A DNA stretch of 64,000 nucleotides from Pampinifervens sp037481935 (lineage in GTDB: Bacteria > Aquificota > Aquificia > Aquificales > Aquificaceae). Every line of letters starts with the position of its first letter. Position 1 is the stretch's first letter. Of the stretch, positions 1 through 9,140 are shown piece after piece. The position numbers and the translations under genes are program-made. The notes beneath the pieces are model-generated. The model saw only the letters and a list, made by a program, of their open reading frames with translations. It was not told the DNA's origin and did no database searches. The DNA lies in assembly GCF_046159715.1 (NCBI RefSeq), contig NZ_JBJXCT010000007.1, positions 1 to 64,000 on the forward strand, written 5' to 3'.

Positions 1-384
1 CAGAAGCTCCCTGCAGTCTATCTGCCTTATGTCAAGCATGTCATACCTGAAGGTGAGGTTCTCAAGCTCCAGAGTGTTTTTCATGCTTAGCCTTTCGTTG
101 CCCACATAGACAAGTAGTTGTTTTATGTTCTTTGTCTTATACCTCTCTGCTATGGATGTGTAGTATCGTAGCATTCTCCATGGCATGTCTGGGTCATTAA
201 AAGACTGAAACTCCATGTGGAAGATGGTCTGGTTTTGGAGTTTTGCGAGGAAGTCCAGTCTGAGTTCAGAGGAGGGCAGGGTGGTAGGGAGTAGCTCTGT
301 GATGGGAGCAGGGGATAGTATGTGGCTCAGTCTGAGGGGGAGCTCGTCAAAGATGCTTCTTAGGGTTTTGTCTTTTGAGGACAT
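1..384 (-). CDS. Rpn/PD-(D/E)XK nuclease family protein, 3' end cut by window edge
   Basis: Reading the minus strand from the ATG at 384 gives an open frame to the window edge (128 codons, no stop). The protein begins MSSKDKTLRSIFDELP and contains D44, then the motif FHMEFQS with E58 and Q60, which fits the D...ExQ active-site pattern of the Rpn (recombination-promoting nuclease, formerly putative transposase) group of PD-(D/E)XK enzymes. These are often solitary chromosomal genes. There is no Shine-Dalgarno sequence; a TATAAT box (391-396) ends six bases before the ATG, so a leaderless transcript is likely. Family assignment rests on motif recognition only; an Rpn relative without proven nuclease activity is equally possible. 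Confidence 0.6.
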   Translation of the reverse strand, partial: MSSKDKTLRSIFDELPLRLSHILSPAPITELLPTTLPSSELRLDFLAKLQNQTIFHMEFQSFNDPDMPWRMLRYYTSIAERYKTKNIKQLLVYVGNERLSMKNTLELENLTFRYDMLDIRQIDCRELL

Positions 385-469
385 GGGAGGATTATAGCAC
401 TGGATGGATTTGACGCTTACAACTCCCCGAGGGTCAGATAAAAATGCATACAGTTTAAAATATCAACCT

Positions 470-1003
470 ATGCGGAATAGCTTTTTGAGCCTTCTACTTG
501 CTCTCCTGTTCTTATTTTCCTGCGGTAAGAGCCAACCCTCTAAGCCTCCAGTGGAAAACACCACGCCCTGTAAGGTAGCTTATGTGGTGGATGGTGATAC
601 CTTTCACTGCACGCTGGGCTCTGGTGAGGAGGTTAAGGTGAGGCTCATAGGGGTGGACACGCCTGAAAGCAGGGAAAACCCAAAGGCAAGAAGGGATGCA
701 GAAAGGACGGGTCAGAGCCTCGAGGAAATAGTCAAGATGGGTAAGCTGTCCGCAGAATTCACAAAGAAGATGCTCCCGAAGGGTGAAACCGTTTATCTCG
801 AGTTTGATGTGCAGAAAACAGACCGCTACGGGAGGCTTTTAGCTTATGTGTGGCTGTCTGATGGCAGGATGCTCAATGAGGTTCTTGTAAAAGAGGGCTA
901 CGCCATGGTCTACACCATACCCCCCAACGTGAAGTATCAGGAGAGATTTCTGCAGGCGCAGAGGTATGCAAGGGAGAACAGGAAGGGTCTCTGGGGCATG
1001 TAA
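470..1003 (+). CDS. Thermonuclease-like (SNase) lipoprotein
   Basis: A 177-residue protein with a lipoprotein signal: MRNSFLSLLL, hydrophobic core, and lipobox ending at C18 (LFSC), so it is probably anchored in the envelope. The rest is a staphylococcal-nuclease fold: VVDGDTF, then RLIGVDTPES with the Arg and Asp/Glu of the active site, DRYGRLLAYVWL with the second catalytic Arg, and a C-terminal helix ending in RKGLW. The family cleaves DNA and RNA with Ca2+. An in-frame ATG at 404 would add 22 polar residues ahead of the signal peptide, so 470 is preferred; a TAAAAT box (456-461) lies eight bases before it. It stands alone between two minus-strand genes; a role in nucleic acid scavenging is inference. 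Confidence 0.85.
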   Translation: MRNSFLSLLLALLFLFSCGKSQPSKPPVENTTPCKVAYVVDGDTFHCTLGSGEEVKVRLIGVDTPESRENPKARRDAERTGQSLEEIVKMGKLSAEFTKKMLPKGETVYLEFDVQKTDRYGRLLAYVWLSDGRMLNEVLVKEGYAMVYTIPPNVKYQERFLQAQRYARENRKGLWGM

Positions 1004-1007
1004 AACC

Positions 1008-2174
1008 CTACAGGGAAAGAAGAGACCTGACTATATCCTCTTCGAAGGCCCTAAAGCCTGAGTGCATCTGGATAAGTCTCTCAAGTAGCTCCGAGTTAAG
1101 CCTCACATCTTTACCTACCACTCTGAACAGGTCAAATTTCTGGGCGAAGGCATCAATCTCCTCGTAGTAGCCAGGATTTCTGTAGAGGTAAAACACCTCC
1201 GGAAAGTATTTGGAGAGCGCCAGGATAATATCTTCCACAGATACGACCCTTCCCTCTATCTGCACGTCTATGTAGCCTTTTTCCTCCTTTATTAGCACAT
1301 TATTTCCTCTTTTTTCAACAAGCATGAGTGAGGCCATTATAATAGCCACAAGGGTTGTCAGGTCTATCTCCTGAAAGTTATCCCCCAGTAGGTCCTTCTT
1401 ACCGCTATAACTGACAGTTCCATCTCTGTCAAGGAAATAAACATGGTTCAGCCCCTCGGCAAAGCTAATATAATGGGCATCCTCCACGTGGGCATACCTT
1501 TTGCCCGTCTTCCCGTAAACTCCAAAATTTCTGTCTGTAAGAAGGAGAGTGTGATAGGCTCCATGCTCAGCCTTTACAAACTCACCTTCAAAGCTTCCAC
1601 TGGAGAGAACCTCAAGGTCCTCTGTAAAGTAGAGGAGCTCCCCCTTCCTTATGATCACACATCCATCGTAGTGGGGGAGGACCTTAAGACCATCTGTGAG
1701 CGTCCTCTGGAATAAGAGTTCTCCATCTATGCTTACTCTGCAGATGAAGTTTCCAGCAAGAATATAGAGGTTTTTCCCCGCAAGAGCAAGAGACCTGAGA
1801 GGTTTATCTAAAAGGTCTGACACAGGCATTCTCACAACTTCTGCATCCGCAAACCTCTCTGCAGACACCCTGTAGAGGCCTTCCGCCGTGAGGAAGAAGA
1901 CATTTCTGAGGTTGCTGGCCACATCCTTTATCTCATTTCCTGCCTCCAGCTCCACGCTCTCCCCGCTTCTTCTGTCCATCCTGAACAGCTTTGAGCCACC
2001 TGCGCCTAAAAGATGGTATCTTGTGCTGGTGAGTATCTTAGGAGTTTCAGAAAGCTTATTTGACTGCCATACAACCTCATACCTGGAGCTTTCCAGCAGT
2101 TCCTTCTTTGAAAATCCTTCAACTCTGTAGTTTCTTGAAAGGTAGACCCTTTCTCCATCGCAGTAAAGCTCCAT
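1008..2174 (-). CDS. Hypothetical protein with beta-rich repeat region
   Basis: I do not recognise this 388-residue protein. The first two thirds look like repeated short beta strands with patterns such as LYRVSAERF, LYILAGNFICRVS, LLYFTEDLEVL and VYFLDRDGTVSY, as in a degenerate beta-propeller; the last ~120 residues appear helical and carry no signature I know. There is no signal peptide or clear membrane segment. The ATG at 2174 has a GGGAGGTGG Shine-Dalgarno sequence five bases upstream, which decides against the GTG at 2204. It is the last gene of the RND efflux operon direction, 36 bases after the DUF2231 gene, so co-transcription is likely, but a link to metal export is only contextual. 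Confidence 0.6.
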   Translation of the reverse strand: MELYCDGERVYLSRNYRVEGFSKKELLESSRYEVVWQSNKLSETPKILTSTRYHLLGAGGSKLFRMDRRSGESVELEAGNEIKDVASNLRNVFFLTAEGLYRVSAERFADAEVVRMPVSDLLDKPLRSLALAGKNLYILAGNFICRVSIDGELLFQRTLTDGLKVLPHYDGCVIIRKGELLYFTEDLEVLSSGSFEGEFVKAEHGAYHTLLLTDRNFGVYGKTGKRYAHVEDAHYISFAEGLNHVYFLDRDGTVSYSGKKDLLGDNFQEIDLTTLVAIIMASLMLVEKRGNNVLIKEEKGYIDVQIEGRVVSVEDIILALSKYFPEVFYLYRNPGYYEEIDAFAQKFDLFRVVGKDVRLNSELLERLIQMHSGFRAFEEDIVRSLLSL

Positions 2175-2210
2175 ATTCCACCTCCCGCCTTTAAATTCTA
2201 ACACACAGAA

Positions 2211-2639
2211 TCATTGCTTTTCAAGCCATGGCCTTACCATATGGTCATAAACTATTGAACCCCCCAGGTTTCCCTGAAAGAAAAGAAGAGAAACCCCCAG
2301 AAGGAGCATAAGGGTAAAGAGGTTTCTCATTAAGGGCTTTTTTGAAAGGACCAGCCTCACAACAAAGAGAAAGATAAAGTAAACTGCCAGCAAAAGCCCC
2401 ATATTCTTGTGGGTTGAGAAGATGTTTATCTCATAGAGCTTTTCCTCTATGGGCTCGTAGGCTATCATTCCACTCACCGCAGCAGAAAGCACGGAGAGGC
2501 TGGCTATAAAACTAAAGAGCATGTGAAGGCTGTCCGGTTCCTTTCTGTTTATCCGGTAATAGAGGTCAATAACCAGAAGGGCAAGGGGCATGGCTATGGC
2601 AAAATGCGTAAAGGGTGGATGCAGTTTAATGAGCTCCAT
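2211..2639 (-). CDS. DUF2231 family integral membrane protein
   Basis: A 142-residue protein with four predicted membrane helices (about 10-30, 46-66, 84-104, 113-130) and the N-terminal LHPPFTHFAIAMPLA stretch, whose paired His resemble the DUF2231 family. Some DUF2231 proteins accompany redox or metal transport genes; the molecular function is unknown. The ATG at 2639 overlaps the end of the RND pump gene by 14 bases and has a GGGAGG sequence upstream inside that gene, pointing to translational coupling. It is therefore probably an accessory of the efflux operon. An upstream in-frame start at 2666 would add nine residues and lacks a better ribosome binding site. Confidence 0.7.
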   Translation of the reverse strand: MELIKLHPPFTHFAIAMPLALLVIDLYYRINRKEPDSLHMLFSFIASLSVLSAAVSGMIAYEPIEEKLYEINIFSTHKNMGLLLAVYFIFLFVVRLVLSKKPLMRNLFTLMLLLGVSLLFFQGNLGGSIVYDHMVRPWLEKQ

Positions 2640-5600
2640 CTTTCTTCCTCCCAGCCACCAGCTCATAGACCAGTGGCAGAACTATAAGGGTAAGCATAGT
2701 AGAAGTAAATATGCCCCCTATGACCACTACTGCAAGGGGCTTTTGAACCTCTGAGCCTATGTCTCTGCTCAGTAGCATGGGAAGGAGTCCAAGGGAAGCG
2801 GCGGTGGCGGTGATAAGTATGGGTCTTAGCCTTCTTGAACCTGCCTGAAGGAGGGCTTCTCGCACGGGCACACCCTCTTCTATGAGGCTCTTTGCATAGG
2901 ATATAAGCACCACTCCGTTCAGGGTTGCAATGCCAAAGACTGCTATAAAGCCCACTGCCGAAGGCACAGAAAGACTGTAACCAGAAAAATAGAGAGCAAA
3001 GACACCCCCAACCACCGCAAAGGGCACGTTCAGCATCACCACGAGGGCATCTCTGATGGAAGCGTAGTTAACATAAAGAAGCAGGAATATGAGGCCTATT
3101 GCCAGAGGCACTGCCACCGCAAGCCTTTTCATTGCCCTTTCCTGGTTCTCAAACTGCCCTCCAAAGGCTATGTAGTAGCCCTCAGGGAGCTTTATGTTCT
3201 TTTCTATCTTTGTTCTTATATCCTGCACAAAGCCTCCGAGGTCTCTTCCAGACAGGTTGCTCTGCACAAGGGCATACCTCATGCCGTTCTCTCTTCTTAT
3301 CTTGTTATAGCCCTCCGCAATGTAGACCTCTGTCACATCCGAGAGCTTAAGCAAACTCCCATCCTGCATAAGCACGGGCAGAGCCTTTACCTCCTCAAGG
3401 GTCTTTTCCTTCAGGCTAAGAACCACCGGGAAGAGTATAGTTTCCTCCTGGAGCTGTGCAACCTCTGCACCGCCAAGGTAGTAGGAAATTACCTTCATTA
3501 TGTCCTGAGTTGTAAGGTCGTATTTCTGGAGCATATCCTTTCTGGGAACTATCCTGAGCTGTAGCTTTCCTGCCTGAGCCTCCGTTTCCACGTCCACCGC
3601 ACCCATTGTATGCGCCACAAGCTCTTCTATCTTTCCAGCCAGCTCGTTTATCTTCTGGAGGTCCTCCCCAAATATCTTTATGGCAAGGGTTGCCTTTACT
3701 CCTGAAAGAAGCTCGTCAATTCTCATCTGTATGGGCTGGGTAAAGCTGAACTCCACGCCGGGCACATTCTTGAGTTCTTCACGGAGGAGCTCCTCAAACT
3801 CCTGCCTGCTTTTAAAGCTCTGCCACTGGCTGGCAGGCTTGAGGATTATAAAGGTCTCTATGTAGCTCACATCCTCTGGCTCTCCCACCTCAGCCCTTCC
3901 TATGTTGGAAAAGGTGTGAACTACCTCGGGGTATTTCAGGGCTGTGCTCTCCACAAGGCTTGCCACTCTCTTTGCCTCTTCAAGGGAAACGTTGGAGTCA
4001 AGGAAGGACTTTACCAGCAGCGCCCCCTCCTCAAGGGGTGGGGCAAATTCTTTGCCAGTTCTCCATAGGAGAAAAAGGGAAAAGATAAAGGAAGCCAGAG
4101 TAAGAAGTAGCACTGCAGGTCTCACTCTAAAAGCCAGGGAAAGAAGGGAAACATACTTTTTGCGTAAGAAAGCAAAGAGAGCATTTTCCTCTTTTCCCCC
4201 TCTCAGAAGCCAGTAAGAGAGCACGGGCATAAAGAGGAGAGCCACTGCAAGGGAGGAGAGCAAGGCAAGTATTATGGTAAGGGCTAAGGGCTTGTAGTAT
4301 TTGCCTTCCACTGACTCAAAGGTAAAGATGGGTAGAAAGACCACAGCAATGATGAGAATGGCAAAGGTCAGGGGTTTTATTATCTCCTGCACAGACTCTA
4401 TTACAAGAGTGGTCTTTGAAGCCTGCCTGTTTTCTGAAAGGTGCCTGTAAATGTTCTCCACCACCACCACGCTGGCATCTGCAAAGAGGCCAAGCCCTAT
4501 GGCAAGCCCTCCCATAGTCATCAGGTTTGCGGAGATGCCAAGGTTTTTCAGGAGGGAAAAGGTTATAAGAAGGGTAAAGGGAATGGACAGGACCACAAGC
4601 AGTGCAACCCTGAGGTTCCACAGATAAAGGGCTATGGCTATGGTTATGAGCACCATACCTTCTATAAGCGCCCTCTCTACGGTTCCTACTGCCTTCTGCG
4701 TGAGATAGGCCTGGTCGTATATGACCCTTATGTCCACACCCTGCGGTAGCACCTTTTTTGCCTCTTCGATGGCTCCCTTGAGCCTTTCCACCAGTTCCAT
4801 GGTGTTTGTGCTGACCCTTTTAAGCACTATGTTGCCCTGCACCTCCTGTCCGTTAAAGGTGAAAGCGCCCCTTCTGTTGGGAAGCTCTCCCGGCTCCACG
4901 TCTGCCACATCCCGCAGAAGCACATAAGTATTCTCTGTTTTCTTTACTGGCACCCTGAGGAGGTCCTCCACACTTCTGAACCTTCCAAGACCACGGACCA
5001 CCAGGTCCCCCTCTGGAGACTGAAGGAAGCCACCACCAGCTATCTGCCCGTATTCCTCAAGGGCCTTAATTATGTCCTGCAGGCTTAGGTTGTGCTGAAG
5101 CAGTTTCTGTGTGTCCACCTTTACCAGATATACCTTATCCGGTCCCCACTGAGATATTTCTTCAACGCCGTCAACTGCTTTTATGATGGGTTTGACTCTC
5201 CATTCCTGAAGGGTTTTAAGGTCTTCTAAGCTGTATATGCCTGTGGTATCCTGCAGGATGTAGAACATGACGTTTCCAAGACCTGAGGTGTTGGGACCCA
5301 TTCGTGGAGCCATACCCTGAGGCAAGAGCCCCTGAACCTCCGAGAGCTTTTGAGAAACCAGATTTCTGGCAAAGTATATATCTGTGCCATCTCTGAAAAA
5401 GACAGTCACGTAGGAAAGCCCTGGCAGGCTTATGCTACGCACCAGCTGTGCATCCTTTATGCCAGAAAGAGCGGACTCTATGGGTTTTGTGACCAGAACC
5501 TCTGTCTCCTCTGCAGACAGGCCCGGAGTTTCCGTGTATATTACCACCTGAGTGGGAGTTGGGTCTGGAAAGGTGTCTACGGGTATTTTTAGGAAGCTGT

Positions 5601-5673
5601 AAACTCCATACACTACCACCACAAGAGCAAGAAGAAGCACAAAAAGCCTGTATACCAGGAGCTGTCTAATCAT
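2626..5673 (-). CDS. RND heavy-metal efflux pump, CzcA/CusA family
   Basis: This 1015-residue protein is the inner-membrane, proton-driven pump of a tripartite metal exporter. It has the RND plan: one N-terminal helix, a large periplasmic loop (PDPTPTQVVIYTETPGLS, typical of HME-RND), a block of helices, a second loop, and C-terminal helices. The helix-4 signature reads AIGLGLFADASVVVVEN; the family Asp and Glu are present but the first Asp of the CzcA-type DFG is a Gly, as in CusA. The cleft segment MRIDELLSGVKATLAIKIFG resembles CzcA, and Met at the position of the first CusA cleft Met is not seen, so Cu/Ag specificity is not assured. It overlaps the upstream fusion-protein gene by four bases (ATGA). 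Metal specificity is unresolved. Confidence 0.93.
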   Translation of the reverse strand: MIRQLLVYRLFVLLLALVVVVYGVYSFLKIPVDTFPDPTPTQVVIYTETPGLSAEETEVLVTKPIESALSGIKDAQLVRSISLPGLSYVTVFFRDGTDIYFARNLVSQKLSEVQGLLPQGMAPRMGPNTSGLGNVMFYILQDTTGIYSLEDLKTLQEWRVKPIIKAVDGVEEISQWGPDKVYLVKVDTQKLLQHNLSLQDIIKALEEYGQIAGGGFLQSPEGDLVVRGLGRFRSVEDLLRVPVKKTENTYVLLRDVADVEPGELPNRRGAFTFNGQEVQGNIVLKRVSTNTMELVERLKGAIEEAKKVLPQGVDIRVIYDQAYLTQKAVGTVERALIEGMVLITIAIALYLWNLRVALLVVLSIPFTLLITFSLLKNLGISANLMTMGGLAIGLGLFADASVVVVENIYRHLSENRQASKTTLVIESVQEIIKPLTFAILIIAVVFLPIFTFESVEGKYYKPLALTIILALLSSLAVALLFMPVLSYWLLRGGKEENALFAFLRKKYVSLLSLAFRVRPAVLLLTLASFIFSLFLLWRTGKEFAPPLEEGALLVKSFLDSNVSLEEAKRVASLVESTALKYPEVVHTFSNIGRAEVGEPEDVSYIETFIILKPASQWQSFKSRQEFEELLREELKNVPGVEFSFTQPIQMRIDELLSGVKATLAIKIFGEDLQKINELAGKIEELVAHTMGAVDVETEAQAGKLQLRIVPRKDMLQKYDLTTQDIMKVISYYLGGAEVAQLQEETILFPVVLSLKEKTLEEVKALPVLMQDGSLLKLSDVTEVYIAEGYNKIRRENGMRYALVQSNLSGRDLGGFVQDIRTKIEKNIKLPEGYYIAFGGQFENQERAMKRLAVAVPLAIGLIFLLLYVNYASIRDALVVMLNVPFAVVGGVFALYFSGYSLSVPSAVGFIAVFGIATLNGVVLISYAKSLIEEGVPVREALLQAGSRRLRPILITATAASLGLLPMLLSRDIGSEVQKPLAVVVIGGIFTSTMLTLIVLPLVYELVAGRKKDGAH

Positions 5674-6677
5674 TTTTCTGCCTGTGCTCTGAGGAATATG
5701 ACTCCGCTCACCGCCACCTCCTCTCCGTCAGAAATACCCTCCACCAGCACCTTCTCACCGGAGGAGAGAATAACCCTCACCTTTCTGACCTCAAAGCCAT
5801 CCTGAACCCTCACAAAGACCACATGCTCTCCTCTTACCTTCTGCAAGGCGCTGGCAGGAAGCCAGACACCTTTCTGCTCCTTTCCCCTCAGGATTATCTG
5901 TGCCTTGAGGCCTTCCTTTAGCTTCCCGTCTGTGTTTTCCACCACAAAGCGAAGAACCTGTTTTCCCGTAGCAGGGTCAAGCCTCGGAGAGACCCACTCA
6001 AGAACTGCAGGATAAAGCTTGCCCTCGTATTCTAAATAGCTCCTGCCCTCTACCCTGAGACCTGGCTCTGCGTAGGCGTAAGCCCAGAGCCTTGAAAAGT
6101 CCTGAACCTTAAACAGAGGGCTCCCGAGGCCTACAGAGGAGCCAAGCACTGCCTTCTGCTCCACCATCACGCCAGCCCCCGGACTTCTCACAAGCAGGTT
6201 ATCCCCCCTTGTTTCTCCAAGTGAATCCCTGCTCTGCAAGAGAGCTCTGTATTCAGCAAGAGCTCTGTCGTATTCCACCTTTGCGGAGAAATACCTTGCG
6301 TATGGAATTACCTCCTCTTTGTAGAGAAGCTCCTCTCTCTTGAGGGCCTCTTCTGCGGTCTGAAGCCTTACCTGTGCCATACGAATCTGTGCACTAAGCT
6401 CTGCAATCCTCGGGGAGTAAACCTCTGCAAGAAGTTGACCCCTTCTGACCCTGTCTCCTTCCCTTACATAAAGCCTTTTAACCACACCCTCAAGGGGCGA
6501 GTATACCTCCACGCTCTTACCCATATCTGCCTTTAACTGTGCTGGTGCTCGTGTTTCCGGGCTGTGGCTTTCTACCCTTACCTTCTGCGTCCTTATTCCC
6601 AGCTTCTGCACCGTCGCCTGGTCTACCCTCATGACCTGAGCCAGCACCATAAAGGGAATCAATAACAACCACACCAT
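5670..6677 (-). CDS. Periplasmic membrane fusion protein of the metal efflux system (CzcB/CusB family)
   Basis: A 335-residue HlyD-like adaptor linking the RND pump to the outer membrane factor. An N-terminal hydrophobic stretch (WLLLIPFMVLAQ) is a signal peptide; then a lipoyl-like half (SPLEGVVKRLYVREGDRV), a long alpha hairpin (about 85-145), the second lipoyl half (VRSPGAGVMVEQ), and beta-barrel plus membrane-proximal domains. It lacks the His/Met-rich N-terminal extension of some CusB/CzcB proteins. The gene overlaps the outer membrane factor gene by 19 bases and the pump gene by 4, so the three are co-translated in OMF-MFP-RND order. Confidence 0.9.
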   Translation of the reverse strand: MVWLLLIPFMVLAQVMRVDQATVQKLGIRTQKVRVESHSPETRAPAQLKADMGKSVEVYSPLEGVVKRLYVREGDRVRRGQLLAEVYSPRIAELSAQIRMAQVRLQTAEEALKREELLYKEEVIPYARYFSAKVEYDRALAEYRALLQSRDSLGETRGDNLLVRSPGAGVMVEQKAVLGSSVGLGSPLFKVQDFSRLWAYAYAEPGLRVEGRSYLEYEGKLYPAVLEWVSPRLDPATGKQVLRFVVENTDGKLKEGLKAQIILRGKEQKGVWLPASALQKVRGEHVVFVRVQDGFEVRKVRVILSSGEKVLVEGISDGEEVAVSGVIFLRAQAEK

Positions 6678-7843
6678 TTTGACCCTCCGTAGGTAATTCC
6701 CTTTGCGTATTCTGTATGTGCCTGAAGCATGAGCTCAAGCCTTCTTTTGAGAAGCTCATAGTAGCTCCTTCTTGTCTGGGACAGCTCCAGAAGGGTAATA
6801 GTCCGGAGCTTGTAGCTTTTTATGGCAAGTTCCAGCTCCTTCTGAGCTTCTGGAAGCAGTTCTTTTTCTATCTTTTCTACCTCTCTTCTTATCTGCTCAA
6901 ACTGGGTCTTTGCAGACCTGAGCTGAGCCAGGGCTTTCTGCTTTTGAGTTTCCGCCTCTGCAGAGAGAAGATTTTGCTGAGCCATAAGTTCAAGCATCTC
7001 ACCCTGCCTTCTGTAAAGGAGGGGAAGGTTTACCACCAGACCTGCCCGAAGGCCGTATTCTCTGTCCGCCACTTTTTCTGCAGTAATGCTCACAGAATAA
7101 GAGGGTTTTGAAAGCACCCTCTCCACCTCCATCTGTTTTGACAGACTCTGAATACCTGCCCTGTAGTAGGCAAAAAGGGGCGTCTCTTCAAGGTCCATGT
7201 GCGCCCACTGGGGAAGGCTCAGTTCGCCTTCCACATCCATCACATCTCTGTCGGTTAGCGTAGAAAGCTCCCCGAGCAGGGCTCTGTATTTAGACTCTAC
7301 AAGACGCCTATCGCCCTCAAGTAGCTCCAGTTCCCTCTGAGCACGAAGTAGTTCAAGCCTGGTGGTCTCTCCAAGCCTGAAGCTTCTCTCTACAAAATCC
7401 CTTATCTCCCTCTGAAGCCTTAGCTCCTCTTCTGCCACCTTTAAAAGCTCCTTTGTATACAGAGCCTGATAGAAGAGCAGGTATACATCCTGAGCGAGCC
7501 TGTTCTTCTCAGACTCTATGCGATGCTGTAGGGCTATGCTCTGAAGTCTGTAGACTTCACCAGCGCTTCTGAAGAGGGCTGGATAGGATAGAGGTTGCGT
7601 ATAAGTTATGCCGTATATGGGTGCTTTTGAAAAGCCCTCCTTTGAGGTGCCAAAGTTACCAGCCTCCACGGAAAGACTGGGATTTAGCCCAGAGCGGTAG
7701 CTGAGCCTTTTTCCTTCGTAGATAAGCCCCTCTGAGGGAAGACCCTTTATGTAGGGGCTGTTTTCTATGGCGGAGTTTATGGCACTTTTCAGGTCAAGGG
7801 CAAGAGATACACCAGCGTAAAGCAACAAAAAGACAAGGAGCAT
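6659..7843 (-). CDS. Outer membrane efflux protein (TolC/CzcC family)
   Basis: A ~394-residue protein with a signal peptide (LLVFLLLYAGVSLA) and two long helical repeats rich in Leu/Glu/Arg, for example RDFVERSFRLGETTRLELLR and the matching IKSYKLRTITLLELSQTRR, the hallmark of TolC-type duct proteins. It is the first gene of the efflux operon. The ATG at 7843 is directly preceded by an in-frame GTG (7846); a TATAAT box at 7853-7858 stops six bases before the GTG, and a TTAAC-N6-TTAAC repeat sits over the -35 region, so control by an OmpR-type regulator is likely. No Shine-Dalgarno sequence is present. Confidence 0.88.
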   Translation of the reverse strand: MLLVFLLLYAGVSLALDLKSAINSAIENSPYIKGLPSEGLIYEGKRLSYRSGLNPSLSVEAGNFGTSKEGFSKAPIYGITYTQPLSYPALFRSAGEVYRLQSIALQHRIESEKNRLAQDVYLLFYQALYTKELLKVAEEELRLQREIRDFVERSFRLGETTRLELLRAQRELELLEGDRRLVESKYRALLGELSTLTDRDVMDVEGELSLPQWAHMDLEETPLFAYYRAGIQSLSKQMEVERVLSKPSYSVSITAEKVADREYGLRAGLVVNLPLLYRRQGEMLELMAQQNLLSAEAETQKQKALAQLRSAKTQFEQIRREVEKIEKELLPEAQKELELAIKSYKLRTITLLELSQTRRSYYELLKRRLELMLQAHTEYAKGITYGGSKWCGCY

Positions 7844-7852
7844 CACAGCCAG

Positions 7853-7886
7853 ATTATATCATGTCCTACCTTAACTGTAGATTAAC
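7853..7886 (-). promoter_or_regulatory. Efflux operon promoter with TTAAC-N6-TTAAC operator
   Basis: On the minus strand a TATAAT -10 box occupies 7853-7858. Upstream, TTAAC (plus-strand reading) occurs at 7871-7875 and 7882-7886, an exact 11-base period and therefore on the same face of the helix. The repeat covers the -35 position, where only a 4/6 match to TTGACA is found. This is the arrangement expected for activation by an OmpR/PhoB-type response regulator. The same repeat lies upstream of the regulator operon at 10134-10149. Confidence 0.55.
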
Positions 7887-7931
7887 CACATGTAAATGTT
7901 CCTTAAAAGGTGTTTTAATTCTTAAATAAAA

Positions 7932-9140
7932 TCATGAACTTTTACTGCTACTGCAGAAGTTTATCATAAAAACTACTCTATAAAGGCTGCCTTCTTCCCT
8001 CTGTCTCAGGCTAATAGACCACCCCAGCACTTCACATAATCTTTTTGCAATGTATAGCCCCACACCACCGAGCCTTTTGCTCTCTGGCTTTTCAAGAAGG
8101 TTTTCGTCCACAGGCTTTGAGGATAGGTTTTCCACGCTCAGAGTGCATCCCTCAAGCCTTATAAAAACCTCCCCCTCTCCATGCCTTATGGCGTTGTCCA
8201 CCAGCACATCAAAGACCTCCATGGCAAGCTCCGGGTCGCACTGCAGGATGACCTCCTGCATATCCATCCTTATCCTTTCTTGAGGGTAGAGGAGAAGAAC
8301 CTTCTGCAAAAGCTCTCTCAGATTACACTGTTCAAAAGAAGGGCTGTAGAGCTGTGCCTCCAGCTTTGAAAGCCTCAGAAAAGCCTTAGAGCTCTTTTCT
8401 ATCCTCTGGAGCTCTTTTCTAATATCGCTAAAGTCCACTTCCCTGTGTCTTCTCTGCAAAAGCTCCAGCCTCAGGTATAGCCTACCCAGCGGGGTTTTCA
8501 GAGAGTGGCTCAGAGCCATAAGAAGGTCTCTGTAGTGATGGGACTGCTCTTTTATCTCCCTGAGCCTTTCCCGGAGACTTTTTACGAGAGGTTCAATCTC
8601 CCTGTAAACCTTTACCTCTCTGCCCTCAAGGCTTTCTCTGACAGCACCCTCAAGCTCAACAAGGCTTCTTTTTACAAAAAGCCAGTAGAAAAACACAAGA
8701 AGCAACAGGAAAAAGAGCCATCCAGAGAGTAGTGCTGTCTTCAAAAGCCCGAAGAATTCCATCGCCTGACTTATATCAATGCCATACTGCAGGTAAAAGC
8801 CCCTTGAGCTTTTTGTGGTTATAAAGCGGTAGGTTTTTTCGCCAAAAGAGAGGTTCTCCGTGTAGGGCATTTCTCTGTTTTTGAGGGGAGGAATGAATTC
8901 AAGGTTGCTGGCGTCCACCACAAGTCCCTGGGGGTTTCTCAGCACGTAGGGCTCACTTCTCCCAAACTCTTCCCCCTCAGTGTAGAGCTTTTCAAGCTCA
9001 AGCACATCTTTCATGAGATGGCTGTCCAGCAGAAGATAATAGGACCTCTCTACGCTCCAGTAAATGCCCCCGAGAAATACACTGCTTGCAAGGGCAACCA
9101 CCAGAAAAAAGAGAAAAAACTGCCTTCTGAGAGAGTTCAT
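7932..9140 (-). CDS. Sensor histidine kinase, likely metal-responsive
   Basis: A 402-residue membrane kinase with two transmembrane segments (about 9-28 and 136-156) bounding a ~105-residue periplasmic sensor domain. The H box is ALSHSLKTPLG with phosphoacceptor H212; the N box reads VDNAIRHG and the G box GGVGLYIAKR. No HAMP domain is obvious. The ATG overlaps the regulator stop by four bases, so sensor and regulator are coupled. The final codons form a weak hairpin (about 7941-7965) followed by a T-rich stretch on the minus strand, a possible terminator. Placement upstream of a metal efflux operon suggests sensing periplasmic metal (inference). Confidence 0.88.
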   Translation of the reverse strand: MNSLRRQFFLFFLVVALASSVFLGGIYWSVERSYYLLLDSHLMKDVLELEKLYTEGEEFGRSEPYVLRNPQGLVVDASNLEFIPPLKNREMPYTENLSFGEKTYRFITTKSSRGFYLQYGIDISQAMEFFGLLKTALLSGWLFFLLLLVFFYWLFVKRSLVELEGAVRESLEGREVKVYREIEPLVKSLRERLREIKEQSHHYRDLLMALSHSLKTPLGRLYLRLELLQRRHREVDFSDIRKELQRIEKSSKAFLRLSKLEAQLYSPSFEQCNLRELLQKVLLLYPQERIRMDMQEVILQCDPELAMEVFDVLVDNAIRHGEGEVFIRLEGCTLSVENLSSKPVDENLLEKPESKRLGGVGLYIAKRLCEVLGWSISLRQREEGSLYRVVFMINFCSSSKSS

